NCBI GenBank assembly: GCA_903908015.1
Contig: CAIVQI010000239.1
Location: forward strand, 1-9,283
Source of the DNA: an uncultured Bacteroidota bacterium
GTDB taxonomy: Bacteria > Bacteroidota > Bacteroidia > UBA7662
Direction of reading: 5' to 3'
DNA length: 9,283 nucleotides
In this document: positions 6,644 through 9,283 of the stretch, piece after piece
Position numbering within the stretch: position 1 is the stretch's first letter
Layout of the letters: each line of letters begins with the position of its first letter
The notes under the pieces: generated by a model
The model's database searches: none
What the model was told of the DNA's origin: nothing
Seen by the model: only the letters and a program-made list of their open reading frames with translations
Made by a program: the position numbers and the translations under genes

Positions 6644-6904
6644 TGGTCCAACAAATGGGGAGTACCTCATGCGACGTTGGAGATGTCGTTGGGCGAATCG
6701 ATGCGGGTGGTGGTTCGGGTTACGGACGCCTTGGGTCGGGTGGTGTATGCGCGTGAAGGGCTTCAATATGGAACGGGGACGCACAAGCTTGAGCTGAACA
6801 TGGAAGGCTGGCCGGCGGGCAGCTACCAGGTGCAGGTGCTGGGTGAAACCGCAGAAGGGGGAAGGCTTGAGAAAGTGCGAATACCAGTAATCCAGCTGCG
6901 TTAA
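6644..6904 (+). pseudogene. Orphan T9SS C-terminal sorting-domain fragment (no start, intact C-terminus)
   Basis: After an in-frame TAG at 6641-6643, the open frame encodes ATLEMSLGESMRVVVRVTD, then ALGRVVYAREGLQYGTGTHK, a W-P-A-G-S-Y-Q-V-Q-V strand, and ends GRLEKVRIPVIQLR at TAA 6902-6904. This is the core and end of a Bacteroidota T9SS type A sorting domain (v-x-V-x-D-x-x-G-R-V-V, then G-x-Y-x-V-x-V, then basic beta-strand end). Nothing else of a secreted protein precedes it: there is no ATG in a useful place (a TTG at 6677 lies inside the domain), no signal peptide and no cargo domain. A sorting domain alone would be useless, so I read it as a relic. Its middle 99 bases match the left edge of the window exactly. 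Confidence 0.75.
6760..6858 (+). repeat. Direct repeat, right copy (T9SS sorting-domain core)
   Basis: Identical to 1-99 and in the same orientation. Here it lies inside a continuous sorting-domain frame that starts about 98 bases further left and finishes normally. Together the copies bracket the sulfate-activation module. Confidence 0.95.
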
Positions 6905-6996
6905 TATGTCAATGGCTACACTCTTTCCTGCAAACAGCTTGTCTTTGTTCATCTGCTGGCTCCGAATGCTGAATAAGTCAACATGCCAGGGAGAAA

Positions 6997-8841
6997 CTAG
7001 CTTGGAACACCAAACACAACCTGTTCCAAACTGCTTGTGTCTGAAAGTTTCATTTTTTCTTCTATCCTGTATTTTTTGGTGTAAGTACTTTTTTGCTCAA
7101 TATTAAGAATGGTTGATATATCTTTAATTGGGTAATTCATCTTCAACAAAGCGCAAAATTGAAGATCAGAGGTGCTTAATCCAGGAAACATTTGGGTCAG
7201 ATTTTGAAAAAATTGGGGGTATATTTTATTGAAGCGTTGTAGAAACTGCTCGAGGTTGATGCGATGGCGACTATCCGTTAGGTGACGTGCAAAGAGGTCT
7301 TCCAGTTCCTGTTGATTGGCATCAGAGCGCTGACCGATTTCATTTTTTAATTGTTCAATTTCTGTAATACTGGTGCGCAATTCCTGTTTTTGTTGTTCAA
7401 TGATGTGTTCCCGCATTGATCGTAACTCTGCTTCAATTTTGAGCATATTATCTTTAGACAAAAGCTCTTGCCTGGATTGTTCAAGTTCGAGTTTTTGTTT
7501 AATGGAGCTATTTCTGTACCTGACAACAAGAAACATGATGATAAAAAACGCGGCAATACTGCAGGCAATGGCCAACAAGACTTGTCCCTTGCGGATATCG
7601 TTTTCCTGACCCAAGAGCATATTTTGTTGTTCCAGACGTTGTTTTTCTCGTTCTTGCTCCAGCATTCTAAACTCAGCTCGGGAATCTATCAGCGATTGAC
7701 TGAGTTTTATGCGATTGACAGAATCCTGAAGGTCAATGATTTCATTATAAGCACGAATTGCATGATCACTTGAATAAAGGCGCTCAATGACGGGTAAGGC
7801 GGCAAGTTTGAACTTTAATACATGCGGGGGTATTTGATTCGACATGACGGAATCCAAAACGGGGTCTTTGAGGAGTTGTGCTGCTTGGTTATAATGACCA
7901 TTACGGGTAAGAAAATTGAGGTAAGCCGTAGCACAATCAAACAAATAGGATGATTTATGTTCTCTAAGCATGCTAAATGCTGCTTTGAAGCGATCAAGTG
8001 CCTGGTTTGGTGCCTGTATGAGATCATAGTAACAGCCATAGAGCATCATAGCGTAACCCAACAGTTCTGTATTGTTGAGTTGATGGCATGACTCGAAACC
8101 CACTTTGATCCATGGCGCAGCTTTCACTGGATTCTGTTCTTCGAGAAGGGAGTGTGCGAGACCAAGTACAGTCGTACAATAATTATAAAGGCTTTTGCTC
8201 GGGTCTGTCATGGAGATTGCGATTTCTAATTCCCGCGAAGCCAGGGAATACTTTTCCAGGCTAAAATAAATTCTGGCCAATTTGGCCCGGATGATACCTA
8301 TGGTCGTGGAATCTATATCCCGTATTTTGTAACAATAGGTAATCGATCGCTTTAGCAGGTCAATGGCTACTGTGTTTTGCCCTTGATTCGAGAAAACATC
8401 CGAGTATTCGCACATAAGGCTTGCTTTTAGGCCGTATTGAGTAGGAACTTCAGGAATGTTTTTGATAAGTAATCTGAAAAGCGAGTCGGCTCGACGATAA
8501 GAGGCGGTTAAAGTGTAAACAGCAGCAAGATTCCGCAAGGCATAAAATTGACTGGGATGGCCATTCAGCTGTTTGGAAGCTGAGAGCATGTGTGATTCTG
8601 CATTGTTGTAATCGCCCATCATGGCATATCCCGACCCTATAGCGGCATTGATGAGCCCCTTTTTGGAGACTGGTATTTTGGGATTACGTTGCAAAAGCGC
8701 TTCCAAGTACTGTATGCCTTGATGGGGGTCGCTATTGAGAATTTTTTTTCCCGAATTGATGAGAGAGTCGGTGATGTCATTTTTGGCGACACAGAAAATC
8801 GGCCAAAAAAGGAGTATAAACAAACCTAAGACCTTCTTCAT
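6997..8841 (-). CDS. Membrane-anchored TPR regulator with C-terminal LuxR-like helix-turn-helix
   Basis: The 614 residues form a familiar Bacteroidota architecture. An N-terminal signal peptide (MKKVLGLFILLFWPIFCVAK) is followed by TPR-like helical repeats from about 28 to 380, then a charged coiled coil (about 388-415). One transmembrane segment (419-441, VLLAIACSIAAFFIIMFLVV) precedes a second coiled coil (about 447-517), and the C-terminal block at 530-610 contains FPGLSTSDLQFCALLKM, IKDISTILNI and KKYRIEEKMKL. That block resembles the LuxR/GerE-type HTH found at the end of such TPR proteins. The topology implies a periplasmic sensor and a cytoplasmic DNA-binding end with no kinase. The HTH is degenerate, so DNA binding is likely but not certain. 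The targets are unknown; its neighbours are the orphan sorting domain downstream and a divergent exported-protein gene. Confidence 0.87.
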   Translation of the reverse strand: MKKVLGLFILLFWPIFCVAKNDITDSLINSGKKILNSDPHQGIQYLEALLQRNPKIPVSKKGLINAAIGSGYAMMGDYNNAESHMLSASKQLNGHPSQFYALRNLAAVYTLTASYRRADSLFRLLIKNIPEVPTQYGLKASLMCEYSDVFSNQGQNTVAIDLLKRSITYCYKIRDIDSTTIGIIRAKLARIYFSLEKYSLASRELEIAISMTDPSKSLYNYCTTVLGLAHSLLEEQNPVKAAPWIKVGFESCHQLNNTELLGYAMMLYGCYYDLIQAPNQALDRFKAAFSMLREHKSSYLFDCATAYLNFLTRNGHYNQAAQLLKDPVLDSVMSNQIPPHVLKFKLAALPVIERLYSSDHAIRAYNEIIDLQDSVNRIKLSQSLIDSRAEFRMLEQEREKQRLEQQNMLLGQENDIRKGQVLLAIACSIAAFFIIMFLVVRYRNSSIKQKLELEQSRQELLSKDNMLKIEAELRSMREHIIEQQKQELRTSITEIEQLKNEIGQRSDANQQELEDLFARHLTDSRHRINLEQFLQRFNKIYPQFFQNLTQMFPGLSTSDLQFCALLKMNYPIKDISTILNIEQKSTYTKKYRIEEKMKLSDTSSLEQVVFGVPS

Positions 8842-8857
8842 ATCGGTTATTTTAGGT

Positions 8858-8865
8858 CAAAAATA
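8858..8865 (-). promoter_or_regulatory. Candidate Bacteroidota -7 promoter element for the TPR regulator
   Basis: On the minus strand TATTTTTG matches the Bacteroidota -7 consensus TAnnTTTG exactly, 17 bases upstream of the regulator ATG. The same octamer occurs just before the rrf2 start. The nearest upstream TTTG-like sequence (8877-8881, minus strand) is only about 11 bases away instead of about 19, so the -33 half is not convincing. Confidence 0.35.
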
Positions 8866-8947
8866 GGAAAGGACGGCAAAAGAAAAATAATGCTACAATT
8901 TTCACTCAAGATTTTTTAAATATCTGTAGATCATATACATACAATTT

Positions 8948-9025
8948 ATGAAGAATTTTGTGGTAATTGTCAAGAATGGAGAGGAGGTATATTTACCACT
9001 GAAAAATCCAAAAATGATTTTATGA
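8948..9025 (+). CDS. Possible 25-codon leader ORF overlapping the downstream start
   Basis: The ATG at 8948 opens a 25-codon frame (MKNFVVIVKNGEEVYLPLKN, then PKMIL) whose TGA at 9023-9025 overlaps the ATG of the next gene as ATGA, the arrangement seen for coupled genes. A one-mismatch -7-like GAATTTTG (8953-8960) and a purine-rich GGAGAGGAGG (8979-8988) fall inside it, so transcription may instead start within this frame. The size makes chance quite possible, and no family is recognised. Confidence 0.3.
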   Translation: MKNFVVIVKNGEEVYLPLKNPKMIL

Positions 9026-9283
9026 ACAAAAAATTCAACAATCTGTTCACGTTCGTTCAATCAGTGGTCAGGTCCAATTCGGACGCTGTAGCGGTTGAAG
9101 CGCAGTCTGCCACTTTGGTCGGACTACAGTCTCGTTTGTCGCGCCACTTGAAAACCTGCTCTGCGGCTGCCCTATTGACTGCAGGTAGTTTAATGGATGC
9201 CGATGCTGCTGTGGTGCACTGGAACAATGCCAATCTGGTGATTCCTGCTAATATTGATGGGCTGTACATTAATGTAGAAACCC
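9022..9283 (+). CDS. Exported protein of unknown function, 5' part (runs off window)
   Basis: Eighty-seven full codons are visible with no stop: MNKKFNNLFTFVQSVVRSNS, then DAVAVEAQSATLVGLQ, a basic stretch RLSRHLKTC, a hydrophobic SAAALLTAGSL, and a small-residue DADAA site before VVHWNNANLVIPANIDGLYI. The RLSRHLK/hydrophobic/ADAA series looks like a signal peptide, with probable cleavage near residues 66-68, preceded by an unusually long N-terminal extension of about 40 residues. The mature start (VVHWNNANLVIPANIDGLYINVET) resembles beta-rich secreted proteins I cannot assign to a named family. An in-frame TTG just before SRHLK could be an alternative start giving a normal signal peptide. 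I prefer the ATG because the extension has no stops and normal composition. Confidence 0.7.
   Translation, partial: MNKKFNNLFTFVQSVVRSNSDAVAVEAQSATLVGLQSRLSRHLKTCSAAALLTAGSLMDADAAVVHWNNANLVIPANIDGLYINVET

Noticed and set aside
100..6759. Transposon or integron ends for the sulfation module
   Set aside because: I saw no transposase, integrase or terminal inverted repeats at the module edges; only the sorting-domain direct repeats are visible.
6557..6952. 131-codon minus-strand ORF across the spacer and orphan sorting domain
   Set aside because: It is antisense to the clear sorting-domain frame, rich in Pro/His/Arg as expected for a reversed GC-rich coding strand, and shows no recognisable family.
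7002..7029. Inverted repeat TTGGAAC/GTTCCAA with a 14-base spacer, considered as a terminator
   Set aside because: It lies inside the 3' end of the TPR regulator coding sequence, has a short stem and no U-tract on the relevant strand.
1..9283. tRNA, rRNA, CRISPR arrays or defence genes
   Set aside because: No cloverleaf, short repeat-spacer pattern or defence-related motif was recognised anywhere on either strand.

Overview
The window looks like a chromosomal segment from a member of the Bacteroidota, possibly from the Saprospiria. Four things point there: fragments of a Type IX secretion (T9SS) C-terminal sorting domain, a Rrf2 regulator with a cysteine-rich loop, a membrane-anchored TPR protein ending in a degenerate LuxR-like helix-turn-helix, and mostly weak or absent Shine-Dalgarno sequences. 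The genus assignment is a guess; the phylum is well supported.

Layout. At the left edge is the 3' part of a gene ending in a T9SS sorting domain (about 1-158), followed by a strong bidirectional terminator (181-215). A leftward two-gene unit follows, read from the right: a Rrf2-family regulator (2288-2704) and, overlapping it by 4 bases (ATGA), a 679-residue alkaline-phosphatase-superfamily hydrolase with a TPR tail (252-2291). An AT-rich intergenic region with a 17-base palindrome separates this from a tight rightward operon: a DUF2061 membrane protein, APS kinase (cysC), the two ATP sulfurylase subunits (cysD, cysN) and a short PAPS-type sulfotransferase (2806-6477). Then comes an orphan, startless T9SS sorting domain (6644-6904), whose core matches the first 99 bases of the window perfectly. 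A leftward signal-peptide/TPR/transmembrane/HTH regulator (6997-8841) follows. The right edge has a possible 25-codon leader ORF and the start of an exported protein (9022 to the edge).

How the genes work together. CysD and CysN make APS from sulfate and ATP, CysC phosphorylates it to PAPS, and the sulfotransferase at the end of the same operon can use PAPS as sulfuryl donor. No PAPS reductase, sulfite reductase or PAP phosphatase is present here, so the local logic is sulfate activation for sulfation of an unknown acceptor, not necessarily cysteine synthesis. The divergent Rrf2 regulator and its translationally coupled hydrolase probably belong to the same module. That module sits between two perfect direct repeats of at least 99 bp from a T9SS sorting domain, so it may have been inserted or rearranged through these sequences.
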